Positions 1 through 11,250 of a DNA stretch of 64,000 nt are shown here, one piece after another; positions within the stretch are counted from its first letter, which is position 1; each line of letters starts with the position of its first letter. The notes beneath the pieces are model-generated. The model was not told the DNA's origin. It did no database searches and saw nothing but the letters and a program-made list of their open reading frames with translations. The DNA is taken from positions 124,001-188,000 of the forward strand of contig CAOLHI010001243.1 in assembly GCA_948474755.1 (NCBI GenBank), in the 5' to 3' direction. The DNA is from Ctenosaura bakeri (taxonomy: Eukaryota; Chordata; Lepidosauria; Squamata; Iguanidae). Position numbers and translations under genes: made by a program.

Positions 1-2478
1 ACCACCAACCCCCACCCTCCCGTCCCTACATGACTGCCATTACCAAGACTGAAAACAAAACCCTGAGCCAAAATTTCATTGGACCTGGAATGGGGTTCCT
101 GCAATTTTAAAAATAAACAGATCTCAGAGCTCTCTACTGGTGAGGCAATAGCCATGTCTGGAGGAGACAGCAGGTGCTGAAAGATGGGGTTTGGAAGATG
201 AAGGAGGAGAGGTACTGTATTCTGTGCGACAGAACTTTTATGGTTCCTTGTCGTGTGCTAAAATATGTTAAGGATTAACATTTGGAGAGCCCTGTTCCAG
301 ATCTGTTCTGGTAGCTTTATTCTACAAAGCAAGTCCACCAATGCAGATAACCAGTCAGGTGGGAAGAGCAGCATTTGTTTTTGCCTTTGTGAATAATAGC
401 TTGGTGAAGTCTGAATCCTTGCATTTTGCCTTTGCTCGGAAGTTAATACACCACAGCATTGCTTCCATTTTTTTTGTCTGTTGAAATTAGAGTGACAGCC
501 TTATGCTACAGATGGTTGTCAAAAGCAGCATGTCCCATTGCACTACTTTGGTAATTAGATCTAGAGTAACTTAAAAATAGCTTTTAAATTTATATTTTAA
601 GTACATTTACAAACAGCAACACACATCCCCCTCAAATTAAATTAATATAATTAACTATCACAACCTTGCACATCTTCCACTTATTATGTTTATATCACAT
701 CCAGATAAAAATCCTGGGTCTCCTTTCCATTATGAAACCCTAGAGTAACTGGGTCTCATTTTCAAATATGAAACTCCAGAGTAACTGTATATAGGACTTT
801 CAGTTGAAATATCTTCAGAAAGAACTAGAGGTTGTGGTCAATTTTAATGGCTACAATGACACTCAACCAGTCACTGCATAGTGCAATATTTATGACTGAA
901 TAACTATAAGGCAGCATATATGCAGGGCACAAAGCCCCAGGGACATACATAAGATTCCCCCCCCCTCTCTCACTGTTTTGCATCGGATAATGTTTTTCCC
1001 CCTTACAACAGTTGAATCCCCTTGGGATAATCTCTTGGAAGCCACATACTGAGAGTGAACTGAATTAAGGACATTGGTGAGGATTCCCGTCAGAGGTGGG
1101 TAAAACCAGAGCCAAATGTGAGTGTGATCGTCCCCTTTTCTTAGTCTCTTTTTCTTTCTGGTCCCCTCTTTCCTTTCTTCACCCTCTTCTCTCACCCTCC
1201 TGCATTCTCTTTTCCTCCCTTTTTTGAAATGGATGACACAAAATTTGACAAAGGAATACAGGTTGCTCATGCCTGAATCTATCCATCTTTTTCACCAAGA
1301 AAACTAGATGTTAACCATATGTTAACTAGATGAGATACTTCAAATACCAGTTTGTGGAGGAAGGTATCATGCAAGATTGTTTTTCTTAATTTACTAGTGA
1401 AACAAAATGACAGAGATCTGTGCAACTATGATTCCACCATTGCTCCTAGGGAGTTAAAAATAGCATTCCAAAGTGGAGAAGCTTTTTCATGCAGTTGGAA
1501 CAGTGACTTTCTGTGATTCTTACTTGCAACTCAGGGTTTCTTATAAAACAAGGATGGGAAATTTGTGGCCCTGATGTTACATGCAGGTCCAAAGTTATTA
1601 TTTTGGCACTCAACCATGCTCTTTGGGCCAAAAAAGGGTGAACTACTCCTTTTGGAAGAATGCTGGAATGGTGATATGGCCTTTAAATGGGTCTCAAGGC
1701 CCATCTGAACTGTTTAGTGTCTTTCAAAAGCTATTTTTTCCAAACCAGAAGGAACTTCCCACTATTTCTGGCTTGAGGTAGCATTTTTGGACATTCTTGC
1801 CAGTCCATGTGGCCCAAAAGGATCCTGGGACAGAAAATTGCCCCTAAAATGCACCAGGGTTACCCATCCTGATTTATGTGTTGTTGTAGAGTTTTCCTAA
1901 AGAACTCTATGCAGGACTTCTAATCATCATCATTGCAGAAGGAGACTTGTTAGAACCAACTAAAATCCTCCTATAAACTATCTGCCAATCTGTTGCTAAA
2001 TCTCAGTTTGAAAAGAATTTTGCAGCAACTCTAAGCAAACTAGGATCATTTCTAAAATGCTTATTAAAAGGCCTGTCAGATCAAGGGCACTTTTTTTTTT
2101 GCATACTGAAGGGTTTAAAATTGCAGAGTACACTGCTTTTAATTTAAAAAGGGAAAAATGCACTGCAACAGTAAACCATTAATCAGATGTTTACTTACGT
2201 TCAGGCAGTCTTTTATTTGTTCAGAGTCAAATTATTTCTACCTTTCTTGGTTGGGAAAATATCTCCTTTTATCATCTGTGTCCATCTGGCTTTCAGTAGA
2301 ATACTGGAAGATGAGACGTTCTGAGAACATAAGGGGAACAATATGCTTGACTGTATGTAGACTGCTTTTCCAACCAAGAAATAGTTCAGAATGGAATGAA
2401 GGACTTGCCATAATTGTTATTGTAAACAAAACAAAAAAAATCCCAAAACTCTTAGATAAAATGTTTTCCCGGGCAAAT
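1..2478. other. Unique AT-rich DNA, no gene seen
   Basis: No repeat family or exon structure is recognisable here. There is a short C run followed by CT repeats near 957-970 and a pyrimidine-rich tract on the plus strand around 1130-1225. Open frames are short, and the longest one (starting at 2158) runs into the neighbouring MITE, so I treat them as chance. Confidence 0.6.
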
Positions 2479-2481
2479 TAT

Positions 2482-2920
2482 GGCCCTTTTCGCACCTTAT
2501 CTTCGTCGCAGCAGTGGGGAGTGGTGCTCACGCAAGCAGCCGTTTGCGTGAGCCGCTCATGGCAGCCCTTCTGCCTCTCACAGCAGCTTGCCGGTTGCGA
2601 GACCATCGCCCTAGCGCCCCGCCCCTTCCTTTCGCAGCGCAGCCTGGGAGCTGTAGGCTGTGCTGAGGGAGGAAGTGCTACCAGGCCAGCTTGTTCAGCG
2701 CACCGCACACAGGTAAGTACACGAGGGCCCTGCGAGCATTGCACGACCGCACAGTATTTTCGGCTTAGAGCCAAAAATAAAAAAATGTGCACGTGGCCCA
2801 CTTTAGGTTCGTGAGCGTCGCGTGAGTGGGAGTACGTCTTACGGACCGACGCTCCCATTCACGCGACGCTCAAGGGGCCCTCGTGCAAAAAAAAAAAAAA
2901 AACTGCATGCGAAAAGGGCC
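2482..2920 (+). mobile_element. MITE, subfamily A (copy M1), Harbinger-like ends
   Basis: The element starts GGCCCTTTTCGCA and ends TGCGAAAAGGGCC, perfect inverted ends. It is flanked by TAT on both sides (2479-2481 and 2921-2923), a 3-bp target duplication. It is GC- and CpG-rich against an AT-rich background. Inside are a 10-bp hairpin (2526-2553) and a 21-bp subterminal hairpin with one mismatch (2812-2832 with 2852-2872), plus an A-rich run at 2886-2902. It encodes no transposase, so it is non-autonomous. The superfamily is inferred from the 3-bp duplications and end sequence. It shares its interior with the copies at 10190, 11211, 16128 and 17554. Confidence 0.85.
2638..2712 (+). other. 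Exon-like cassette inside MITE M1 (3' splice site to 5' splice site)
   Basis: A pyrimidine-rich tract ending CCTTCCTTTCGCAG (to 2637) is a good 3' splice site. CAG|GTAAGT at 2710-2718 is a consensus 5' splice site. The 75 bases between them are open in frame 1. The same arrangement occurs in all four other subfamily A MITEs in this window. Splicing use is inferred, not shown. Confidence 0.5.
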
Positions 2921-3050
2921 TATGTCAATCATTTCAAAGCTCCAACCATTTTGAATCATAATTTTTTCAATGTCACAACCAAAGCCTTTTGCTGGGCTAT
3001 AACCCTCCCCCCATAAGAATACTGTCTCTAAGGCCTTTCTAGCCTTGTAG

Positions 3051-3241
3051 TAGCCACTGTGATCTAATGGTTTGAGCATTGCACTACAGACCTGGAGATC
3101 AGGGTTCGATTCCCCTCTTGGCCATGGAAACCCACTGGATGACCTTGGGTGTGTTACATACTCTCAGCTCCAAAACACCTCATGATAGGTTCACCTTAGG
3201 GTTGCCATAACTTGAAAATGACTTGAACGCACACAACAACA
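3051..3241 (+). mobile_element. tRNA-derived SINE (Sauria-type), copy S1
   Basis: The tRNA-like head has a box A region near 3065-3076 and a clear box B (GGTTCGATTCC, 3103-3113). The body reads GGAAACCCACTGG and later ATGATAGGTTCACC, and the tail is ACACAACAAC. The structure fits the Sauria SINE of squamates, whose 3' tail is known to resemble BovB LINEs and so probably uses BovB for retrotransposition. The middle part is shorter than in the copy at 48127. Confidence 0.85.
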
Positions 3242-3242
3242 T

Positions 3243-4083
3243 CAATAACTTAAAACTTCAGTTGTGTATTTAGAAGTGCCTTTTAGGTATCCAAAGAAGA
3301 GAGATAAGCAGTTACCAAGGGAATGTGAATCCAGTGAATATAAGAGTTCTGAATGTTGTTCAGTGTCCCATTTTGAAAAATGCTAGAAACTTGGGGACTG
3401 AAGGAAAATTTCATTGAGAGATCAGAATTTTTATTTGGCAATGCCTTCATTTTGCTCCCCTATAGCTACACCTCTAGGTTACTGCACATGTTCTACTTAC
3501 GTCAGACAATCATTATGATTTTGACAGTGAAAGTTAATAATAGTAGCTACATTCTAATACTGCCCCTACATCTAAAAAGGGTTTCAAGTAAGTTTATGGA
3601 AAATTTGAGCAAAATGATCATGAAGCATGAAACCCAACTGGGAGCAAAACAAAAATCAATACCCTCAAATCAGAAAAATCAGCTTGCTACCTCTATAAAA
3701 CAAAGAAAAGCCATACACTTGTAATACAATACAGTACTTCCTGCAAGCCATTCAGGCATCCTATTCACAGCTATAGAATAGGTTCTTATATAGCAGGAGC
3801 TGCTAGCATAATGGAGCTTTCTATCCTTTTAGTGTGGGCAGAGGAAGCTGAAAAAAGAAACATAGCTGAAATCACACAAGGCAGAAGTTGGGAAGATCTG
3901 CAGTTCAGAAGCAGCTTGTCAGTGGCTAGATCTTCTTCCATTTTTAATGCAGTTTGAACAATGAAGGGGACCAGCATAGTCAAGCCTGAAGTACTGTGCT
4001 CCAGCTGCAGATAAAATATGCAATATCACCCAGTCTGGCCACCTAAAATTTGGGGTGAAAAGTTTAGCTCAGGGCCAGGGAAC
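3243..4083. other. Unique DNA, nothing recognised
   Basis: AT-rich sequence with short open frames on both strands and no splice-site pairing or repeat family I can name. Confidence 0.5.
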
Positions 4084-4192
4084 ATATGGCACTCTAGGTG
4101 TTGTTGTACTATAGTTCTTACCATTCCTTATCATTAATTGTGCTGTATAGGGTTGATTAGAGTTGCAGTCCAATGACATTTGAAAGGCATAG
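4084..4192. repeat. Decayed palindromic repeat (CCAGATGTTG / AGTTGTAGTCC type)
   Basis: Diverged traces of a squamate-type repeat whose better copy at 33985 reads GGGAACC...CCTCCAGATGTT. Here one sees GGTGTTGTTGTACTA and, in the opposite sense, GAGTTGCAGTCCAATG. The two halves look like opposite arms of a foldback element. Identity is low. Confidence 0.4.
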
Positions 4193-4819
4193 TTCTCTCC
4201 CCTTTAGTTGGCATCAATTAACTTTTCTTTTAAAGTTAAGACTGTTAAATTCATCCCAACAATGGGACTTTTTTTTTTTTTACTGTCTCTGCACTTTTTA
4301 AATCATTTGAGTTCATGAATTGATTTCATGTAATCATGCACATGGCTTGCATTTAGTATGACTACAGTAAAGGGCTGAGGTAGAAGGACACTGTGTATAG
4401 TTGTCAGTGTACATCCTGAGTGTCACAACAGTGAACGGATTCCAAAAGCAGCTCGTGGAGACCTAAGTAGGTAGATCTTCTGGACTTATTGACTTTAAGG
4501 CTTATATACTCAGCCTGATGAAACTGTTAGGATTCTCTTGCATACTGTTCAACGGTGTAGACAGTGAAGACCAAGAACATTGATATATTTGTCATCTTGT
4601 GAGTTGAACCAAGTGTAAGATAAAGTCAGCTATCCAGTGAAATTCTTATTGTTGTTGATCTGGGGGACACTGGCCTTAACAAAGGAAACATTTTGTAGAT
4701 CAGCCATGTCAGTGAATTAAACAGTGGTCCATAGTTCAACATATCTTCTGTACTATATGAAGTGGAAGTAAAATCAGGGAGCTTTGGACCTCAACTCTGT
4801 TTCCTGTGTGGTAGTTAAG
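4193..4819. other. Unique DNA, nothing recognised
   Basis: Contains a 12-base T run near 4269. No gene, RNA or repeat family recognised. Confidence 0.5.
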
Positions 4820-5465
4820 GCCTGTAGACCAGGGGATGTTGTCGTTTTTGTTCATCATGTTGACTTTGATTGATGTCAGCATTATGAACTAGAGACTTCT
4901 AAGAGCCCTGGTCTTCATCTCCCTTGTTCAAGTTTTCCAAACTCAAAGGTTTTGCAAATGAGGCTATCATATCCTTGATTTGAATCAATCTACCTGTAGC
5001 ACAAGTTTTCTTTTTTCCTACCACCCCCAATCTATTGAGAATCATCCTCTTTTCCAATAAGTTACATCTTCTCAGGGAATGGTCAAAGTACTCAGTTTAG
5101 TCACTATGGCTACTAGTGAGAGCTCAGGCCCTATTTGCTCTAGAACACATCCCTTTGTCTTTTTAACAGTTAACGGTATCCCTAGGACTTTCCTCCAGCA
5201 CTACATTTCAAAAGAGTTTCCCCTCCCATCAGTTTTCTTAAACTGTCCATCTTTCACAATCATAACTAGAAACTGGAAATGCTATGACATAGATGACTCT
5301 GACTTTGATATTTAATGATATATCTTTACACCACCACTGCACCAATGGATATGTTGTATTATAATGCCCTTCCAGGGTGAATCCAACTGGGAGGGCTTTA
5401 GAGTTGGTTTTCTCTGCCTTGGTTGCACTGTAAAAGCATTTGAGCCAGGCTTGGACTTTTTGCAT
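4820..5465 (-). pseudogene. RTE-BovB LINE fragment, C-terminal part of ORF2 (decayed)
   Basis: On the minus strand a frame ending near 5238 reads ISLNIKVRVIYVIAFPVSSY followed by DCERWTV. This matches the post-reverse-transcriptase region of RTE/BovB proteins, where a YGCESWTV motif is typical. Further downstream on the same strand, other frames hold pieces such as EDQGS and KSLVHN, close to the conserved C-terminal DRxxWRxLVHG region. Several stops and frameshifts break it, so it is dead. The family call rests on my memory of these motifs. A second BovB piece (endonuclease) lies at 62340. Confidence 0.7.
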
Positions 5466-6388
5466 GAAATCCAGGAATGAGCAGCATAGACCCTACTATT
5501 TTTGGTTTTTTCTTTGGCTTATTTCCCATCTGATGAATTCCTATCAGACCCAAGTTCCATTAAGCACTCATTCTGTCTAGTGGTAGGGCTGCCCAAGTTC
5601 CAGTCTTCCTGCTTCTAGTTCACTTCTAGGCTGCATATAGCCCAGCATCATGACTATAGGAAAGCTGCAAAGAAAAAAAAAATTGCCCTTCTGATTAAGA
5701 AGCTGCTACCAAGCTTTACAAACACAGGAAGCACTGGGATAGAAAAATGAGCCTTGAGAAATTGTCAGCAAATAAAAGAAAAGGAGAGACTGACTAGAAG
5801 GAATCTTATCTCCTCAGACAGTAAAAAATACATTGCCATTTGAAAACTTATCCTGGATTATATCTTGTAACAATGAGTATGTAGCTCAAAGCTTGTAACA
5901 GGATTTTTTTAAAAAAGTAAAAAGTTAACTTCTTACTCTTCCAAAGTAACTTATTAAGGTTATTTCATCCTCATATTTAAAAGAGTAAAATATTATTAAT
6001 GCATTACTTTTAAGTTATTTCTTAATTTTTTTAAAATGCAATTTAAAATACTAAATGTCTGATGGTCCTTTCCCAACGATTCTAGAAAAGCTATGTTTAC
6101 TGATTGTAACAATAGTAATGCCAACTGTAATGTTATTTTTAAACAATAATGTTGCTCTGACTTCAATAATAATCAATGGCTTACATGTAACAACTTTACT
6201 TATTACTTACCACTTCAAAGCTATAAACTAGTTTTGAGGATTTGAGTATGTGTAGGGGGCATGTAGGTTTGTGTGCATGAAAGGGGAGGAACACTTCTGG
6301 TTTGGGAATTATCATCACTCCTGAACCACATCCAAAAGTTTAAGCAGTCATTCAGCCTCCCACTATTGAACCTTATGAGTCAAATGTA
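5466..6388. other. Unique AT-rich DNA, nothing recognised
   Basis: Very AT-rich between about 5870 and 6200. No gene or repeat family recognised. Confidence 0.5.
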
Positions 6389-6773
6389 CAGTAATCCCTC
6401 CACATTTGCTAGGGTTAGGGGTACAGGACCCCTGTGAAAGTGAAAAAACCGTGAATAACTCTAGACCCTCCCAAACCATATTTAACACACACAAAAAGTA
6501 TGATCACCATATTTAACTCACCATGGATTCCTCTGAGGCATCAGGGTTCCTTCACAAGGCAGAAGTGGCTGACTGGTAGGGCTTACTGCCACCTCTACTG
6601 CTGCTCCACACCATTTTTAAGAGGACTCAAAAGCCTTGTTCACAGTTTCTCAGTCTCACAAGGCTTTCAGTCCCTGTAAAAAATGATGTAGGGAGGCAGC
6701 CGGGGTGACAGCAAATAATCTGTGAATAATCAAATCCACAAAAGTGAAACTCGCAAATGTGGAGGGCTGACTG
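6389..6773 (+). mobile_element. Non-autonomous pogo/Tigger-like DNA transposon
   Basis: Starts CAGTAATCCCTCCACATTTG and ends CAAATGTGGAGGGCTGACTG, inverted ends of about 20 bp with two or three mismatches. The flanks are TA on both sides (6387-6388 and 6774-6775), the duplication made by Tc1/mariner/pogo elements. The inner parts (GACCCCTGTGAAAGTG, and CACAAAAGTGAAACTC near the other end) look like Tigger-type termini. No transposase frame is present in 385 bp. Confidence 0.8.
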
Positions 6774-6775
6774 TA

Positions 6776-7838
6776 TGTGAATTATTGGCATTGTCACAGT
6801 ACTTTTGTTCTCTATATATTAATCACATCAACTGATTTGTAGCTTATATGATACTTTATATTTTTTAATGCTATATCATCTTAACTTTTATGGCATCCCT
6901 TCATTCTTACATCTGCACGTATGATGCAGTACCCCTCTGATGTTAGTTCCCAGCCTTTAGCATTTCTATCCCCCGCCACCAACAATAACAAATCATTTAT
7001 TTGTTTAATGGGTGTCTACCCTTCAATTTAGGGCAAGCTCTCAAAAGTCATTAAAATGTAAGGAACAAAACAATTGGAGAAATGTAATAAAAGCTGTATC
7101 AGATTAAAACAATTTAAAACCTTGATTACATGAAGACAGCAATAAAAATCTTGGTGGAACAAAAAGGAGTCTTTAGGGACCACTTTAAGGTCTCTAATAC
7201 ATGTGAATGACACATGTTTGCAAAATCATCAATGTAATGCAACTGTAATGTGACATTTGCAGTATTATCAACATTTTTACCACAAATGAAACATGTTAAC
7301 TTGAAAGCATCCAAGGTCTTCATTTAACAAGAGACTCTGAGGATGGAGAATGAACTGACATGTTGCTATGTCCTACTGAAATCAAACTGACAGTTAGATT
7401 GTCTATGGAATATGATGATATACAACATGAGAAAATGGAAATATCACAGAGTTCTTTCAATGGATTCCATGTAAATGAAAAAAAAATGTTCAAGCATCAT
7501 GAGGATCTGATAGTAACCACAGACACTTGAAAAGGAAACCACTACTCTTGGAAATGTGAGAATTCAGAAAACAATCAAACCATCTAAGTTTCTTCATAAT
7601 AATGAAGCACAAATGTAAGGTCCATGTGAAAAATCCAAAGCAGGGTTAGGTCCTTTACAGAACCTAAATAATATTCAATCTCACAAGAACAGGCAAACTA
7701 TCATTGATAGAAGTATGTTTGCCTGAAATGGGGAAGACTGAGGTACACGCACACGCATGTACATTGTGGACACTCACACACACACATGTACATTGTAACT
7801 GATGAAAAATAGAGCTTAGAACAGGGTACTGAGTTATA
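6776..7838. other. Unique DNA, nothing recognised
   Basis: A short purine/CA-rich stretch with ACACACACATG is seen near 7745-7795. No gene found. Confidence 0.5.
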
Positions 7839-8035
7839 GGCCATTTCTGCACTTCCCTCTTGTAGTGCTATTATTCCAATTTCAACATCCTGTGGAGTTC
7901 TGGGATTTGTAGTTTACTGAGACCAAAGAGCTCTCTAGCTGAGAATTCTAAATGTCCCTTGCTGCAAACCCCAAGATTCCATAGGATGTTGGAAGTGGAA
8001 TAATAGCACTATAACAGTGTAGTGTGGAAATGGCC
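7839..8035 (+). mobile_element. Foldback MITE (copy F1)
   Basis: Starts GGCCATTTCTGCACT and ends AGTGTGGAAATGGCC. The two arms read toward each other: TAGTGCTATTATTCC with ACATCC near the left end and its complement near the right end. Flanks are ATA on the left and ATG on the right, probably a mutated 3-bp duplication. It has no coding capacity. The same arms recur at 14999, 26943 and 44434. Confidence 0.8.
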
Positions 8036-9651
8036 ATGGAAACAAAGGAAGTTACCTTAAACTGATTCAGACTGCCTAATTCATGATTGTCCACTCTGTC
8101 TGGCAGTGGTTTCAGGCAAGAATCTTTCTTAATCCCAGCTGAAGATTTCTGGTGATCTCAAATCCAAATATTAAACAGGCCTGGCCTGAGTTTCCAAAAT
8201 CTTGTGATATTAGGTATGTTGAAGATGGCAGATATTTGTCTTTAAGGTGAATTCCTAACAATTCTCAAACTAGGAGGAGCATCGTTTTAGGCTATATTGA
8301 ATGCTGTTGGTACTAAGTAGTAAAGGATATGCTTTCTGTGCACAAAGACCCTGGTTCAGTCCATTCTTGGTATCTCCACAGATAGCCATCAAAAGCAACT
8401 GTCTTGGGTCATGCCACTCATGTTTATGAACAATGAACTAGATGCACCAATGATCTGACTTGATGCAAGGCCACTTCCTATGTTCTGTGTCAATCTATTT
8501 GAGAAGCAGCCCTGATGGTATCAGCAAAGACTCTTTGAACATCACTTTACACAATGTCCCTCCTTAGTTGTCGTGTAGAAAAGAAAAAGGGGAAAGGCCT
8601 CGTTCTACTTTTGGTAAGACATTCAGTGCCTATGTCTGTGGGCCCTTTTAATAAAAGAGAGGCATAATAATAATAATGATAAAAACTTGCCAGTGGGCAT
8701 CTCAGGGGTGAAAATGATAAGCTTCTGAAGAGATCCATAAAATATTTATTACAGTCTCCATGGTAAGTTTCAGATACACACCAAGGAGGGGTGACAGTGA
8801 TTAAAACATCCAGCATCTACCCAGAGATATGTGGAGCTTTTAATATACTGTGAATAGATTGCCTTACAGAGAAGACCAACTGTTTGTCTCCTGTAGTTCT
8901 TCATAGCAGGAGGTAAAATGAATATACCATATTTTGCTAGGCGAAATGGGGCATTATGGCTTAACTGAAAAGGAGACTATCCATTTCTGCCCTTTGGCTG
9001 TGTGTATATTAATAATGCCCATAAGCATTATTAATATAATGCTAGTTTGGTTTCATCTTTTTTAAAGCTTAGAAATCTGAATCTTCTATTCAAGGGCTCT
9101 TGCTTAAAGGAATACCTTTAAATACAACATTGGGATGAATTCTTTTTAAAAAAAGTTTCCTGTTACTCCAGTTGCTAGTCTTTCTTCAGACCTGGGAACA
9201 CTTAAGAAGGAGCAGTTGAGTTTTGAGTGATGGTGAACCACAGTGATTTTGACAGCTAGTTGGAGTGCCCTATAAACCATATGATTTGCAGCCAGATCAT
9301 ATTGGCTGCTCGTGCTTATCTTTTGTGGAACAAATAGTATCCCCTGAAATTCATCTATTTCTGACTGGCGTTCATTTATTTTGTATTAGTAAAACTATAG
9401 ATATTTGTAGGGAGTTACACACACACACACACACATTCTGGTGACTTGGAAATTAGATGATGGTGACTATGGTCGGACCTGAACACGTATACTGGGGTGA
9501 AAAAGACAGCATTGCAAAGTTGGAAAAGTTTACTGAGAAAATTTAATAACAATAATAAACTTTTAAAGTTTTACTTTTCATTTTACAGTACTCCATAATT
9601 AGACCAGTATCACAGTATACATAATTTCATATTCCTTCCTGCTGAATCTCA

Positions 9652-9695
<44 letters not shown>

Positions 9696-10042
9696 TTGCT
9701 AGTAAATCTTAGTGTGATTAGGAAATCTAATTGTGTAAGAGCCTTTAGGCAAGCAGTTCACTGCAGATAATCTAATGCTTGAACATCCAAAAACAGGTAT
9801 AACAGCATACCCAATACCAGGAACAAGCCCAGGAACATGCAACTAATTTATGAAGGGAGGCAGTTGGAGGTTATGATGTACATTACTGAAATTAGCCATG
9901 CATTTGTGGTTCCTTGAGTTTAGGTAAGCACTGCCCCAATTTCAATGGAATTGAATACAAAAACTAATGGCTTGTGGAGTTGGGACTTTGTCAACATTAT
10001 TTTAAAGTCGGGATGGAAATGACACAGCGTAGCGTAGGCTGA
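8036..10042. other. Unique DNA with two microsatellites
   Basis: An (AC)n run lies at 9416-9436 and a (TGT)n run at 9652-9697. The latter resembles the reverse complement of a SINE tail, but no SINE body is recognisable beside it. Otherwise unremarkable AT-rich sequence. Confidence 0.55.
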
Positions 10043-10189
10043 AGGAGCTGGTGTGGTGCAGTGGTTTGAACTTGGACTACCATCATGGAGATCAGAGTTC
10101 AATTCCCTGGTCAACAGAAAACCTATGATAGGTTCACCTTAGGGTTGCCATAAGTTGGAAATGATTTGAAGGCACAGAAGAACAACAGG
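10043..10189 (+). mobile_element. tRNA-derived SINE (copy S2), tail split by a MITE
   Basis: The head GTGGTGCAGTGGTTTGAAC, box B AGTTCAATTCC (10095-10105), CTATGATAGGTTCACC and GATTTGAAGGCACAGA mark the same SINE family as at 3051. The body is shortened internally. The (ACA)n tail starts here and resumes at 10757-10800 on the far side of the MITE, so the MITE landed in the tail. Confidence 0.8.
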
Positions 10190-10756
10190 GACCCTTTTCG
10201 CAGCGCCGGCGCTCACGCGACGGAGGAGGGCGGCTCGAGCAAGAAGCCTTCTCCAGGAGGCTGCCGCTTCCCCCCTCCTTCCTTCCGCAGGTGAAGGAAC
10301 GAGCGGGGAAGCGGCAGCCTCCCGGAGGCGGCGGCGGCTCGTGCGTCTGTCCCTTCCCCCATGTGCGCGAGAAAGGAGCCTGTCCCGTCCATCCCCCCCA
10401 TGCGCGCGAGAAAGGAGCTTGTCGCGTCCGCCCCCCGCGCGCGCGAAGCAGGACGTGTCGCGTCCGTCGCGCTAGCGCCCCGTCTCGTCCCTTCCTTCTG
10501 CAGGGGCGGAGGGAAGGAAGCGCGACCCAGCCGGCTCCCCAACGCTCCGCACAAGAGGTAAGTGTGTGCGGGCGCTGGGAGCGTTGCGCGAGCGCGGGTG
10601 ATTTTCACTTCGAAGCGAAAATCAAAAAACCCGCGCTCGCGCCGCTTCAGCCCCGTGAGCCCGGCGGAAGTGGGAGTGCGTCGTGCGGAGCGACGCTCCC
10701 ACTCCCGCGAGGCTCACAGGGCTGTTGTGCGAGAGAAGGCCCGTGCGAAAAGGGCC
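10190..10756 (+). mobile_element. MITE, subfamily A (copy M2), very CpG-rich
   Basis: Starts GACCCTTTTCGCA and ends TGCGAAAAGGGCC, with AGG on each side (10187-10189 and 10757-10759). It is the most GC- and CpG-rich stretch of the window. Inside are repeated units built on GCGCGAGAAAGGAGC (about 10364-10440), a hairpin around GATTTTC/GAAAATC (about 10599-10624) and a long subterminal hairpin (10655-10717). Apparent open frames on both strands come from the GC-richness. No transposase is present. Confidence 0.85.
10504..10557 (+). other. Exon-like cassette inside MITE M2
   Basis: The 3' splice site CCCTTCCTTCTGCAG ends at 10503, and GAG|GTAAGT follows at 10555-10563. The 54 bases between are a multiple of three and open in frame 1. 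It is shorter than the 74-76 base cassettes of the other copies. Function is inferred only. Confidence 0.5.
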
Positions 10757-10800
10757 AGGAACAACAACAACAGGAACAACAACAGCAACAGCAACACCAA

Positions 10801-11207
10801 CTGTGGATTGGTGCATACTGAAGAACTGAGAACTCATGAGGATAGCTTAGTAGCTTTCTCAGGTCTGCAACAGGAACAAGGTGAAAATGAACTTCACCAT
10901 TTCTGGAGTTGAAAGCTCAATGCCACCACTTGCTATCAAGGTTAGATACATTTTCTGCCCTGCTAACTCTTGTGCCTTTTTTAAATAGGGTGCTCTGTGT
11001 ATTGAGTTTGACCACTGACTCTAAAGGAAGAGCTGTGCTGCCATGTCCTCCAAGCCCTGTTCAGCTATGCACCTGAGGCCATGGAGGACTAAATTAGTGG
11101 TGGGGATGTAGTAACACATGCAAGCCTCACTCCTGAATGTCCCTACACTTCCAGAAGGATACTAGACCTGCAGAAGGCTTTCTAAGCATGTTTGGTTGCA
11201 TGCAGTT
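10801..11207. other. Unique DNA between MITEs
   Basis: No gene or repeat recognised. A GC-richer patch (11040-11100) has no clear identity. Confidence 0.5.
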
Positions 11208-11250
11208 ATAAAACTTTTTCGCATGGCATTCATCATGTGAAAGGGCCTCC

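Noticed and set aside
2158..2814. Longest open frame of the window, 218 codons
   Set aside because: It starts in unique DNA and runs through the GC-rich MITE M1. It shows no motif, and its second half is MITE sequence present in other copies with stops.
3051..3130. Possible tRNA gene because of good boxes A and B
   Set aside because: The sequence continues into a SINE body and (ACA)n tail, and no cloverleaf with an acceptor stem is seen.
9652..9697. CRISPR-like or other short repeat array
   Set aside because: It is an uninterrupted trinucleotide microsatellite without spacers; nothing in the window has repeat-spacer structure.
10190..10756. CpG island promoter of a host gene
   Set aside because: The block ends exactly at MITE ends with a target duplication, and no exon follows. 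It is transposon sequence.
10213..10912. Several overlapping open frames on both strands
   Set aside because: They follow from the GC-rich composition of MITE M2, where stop codons are rare.
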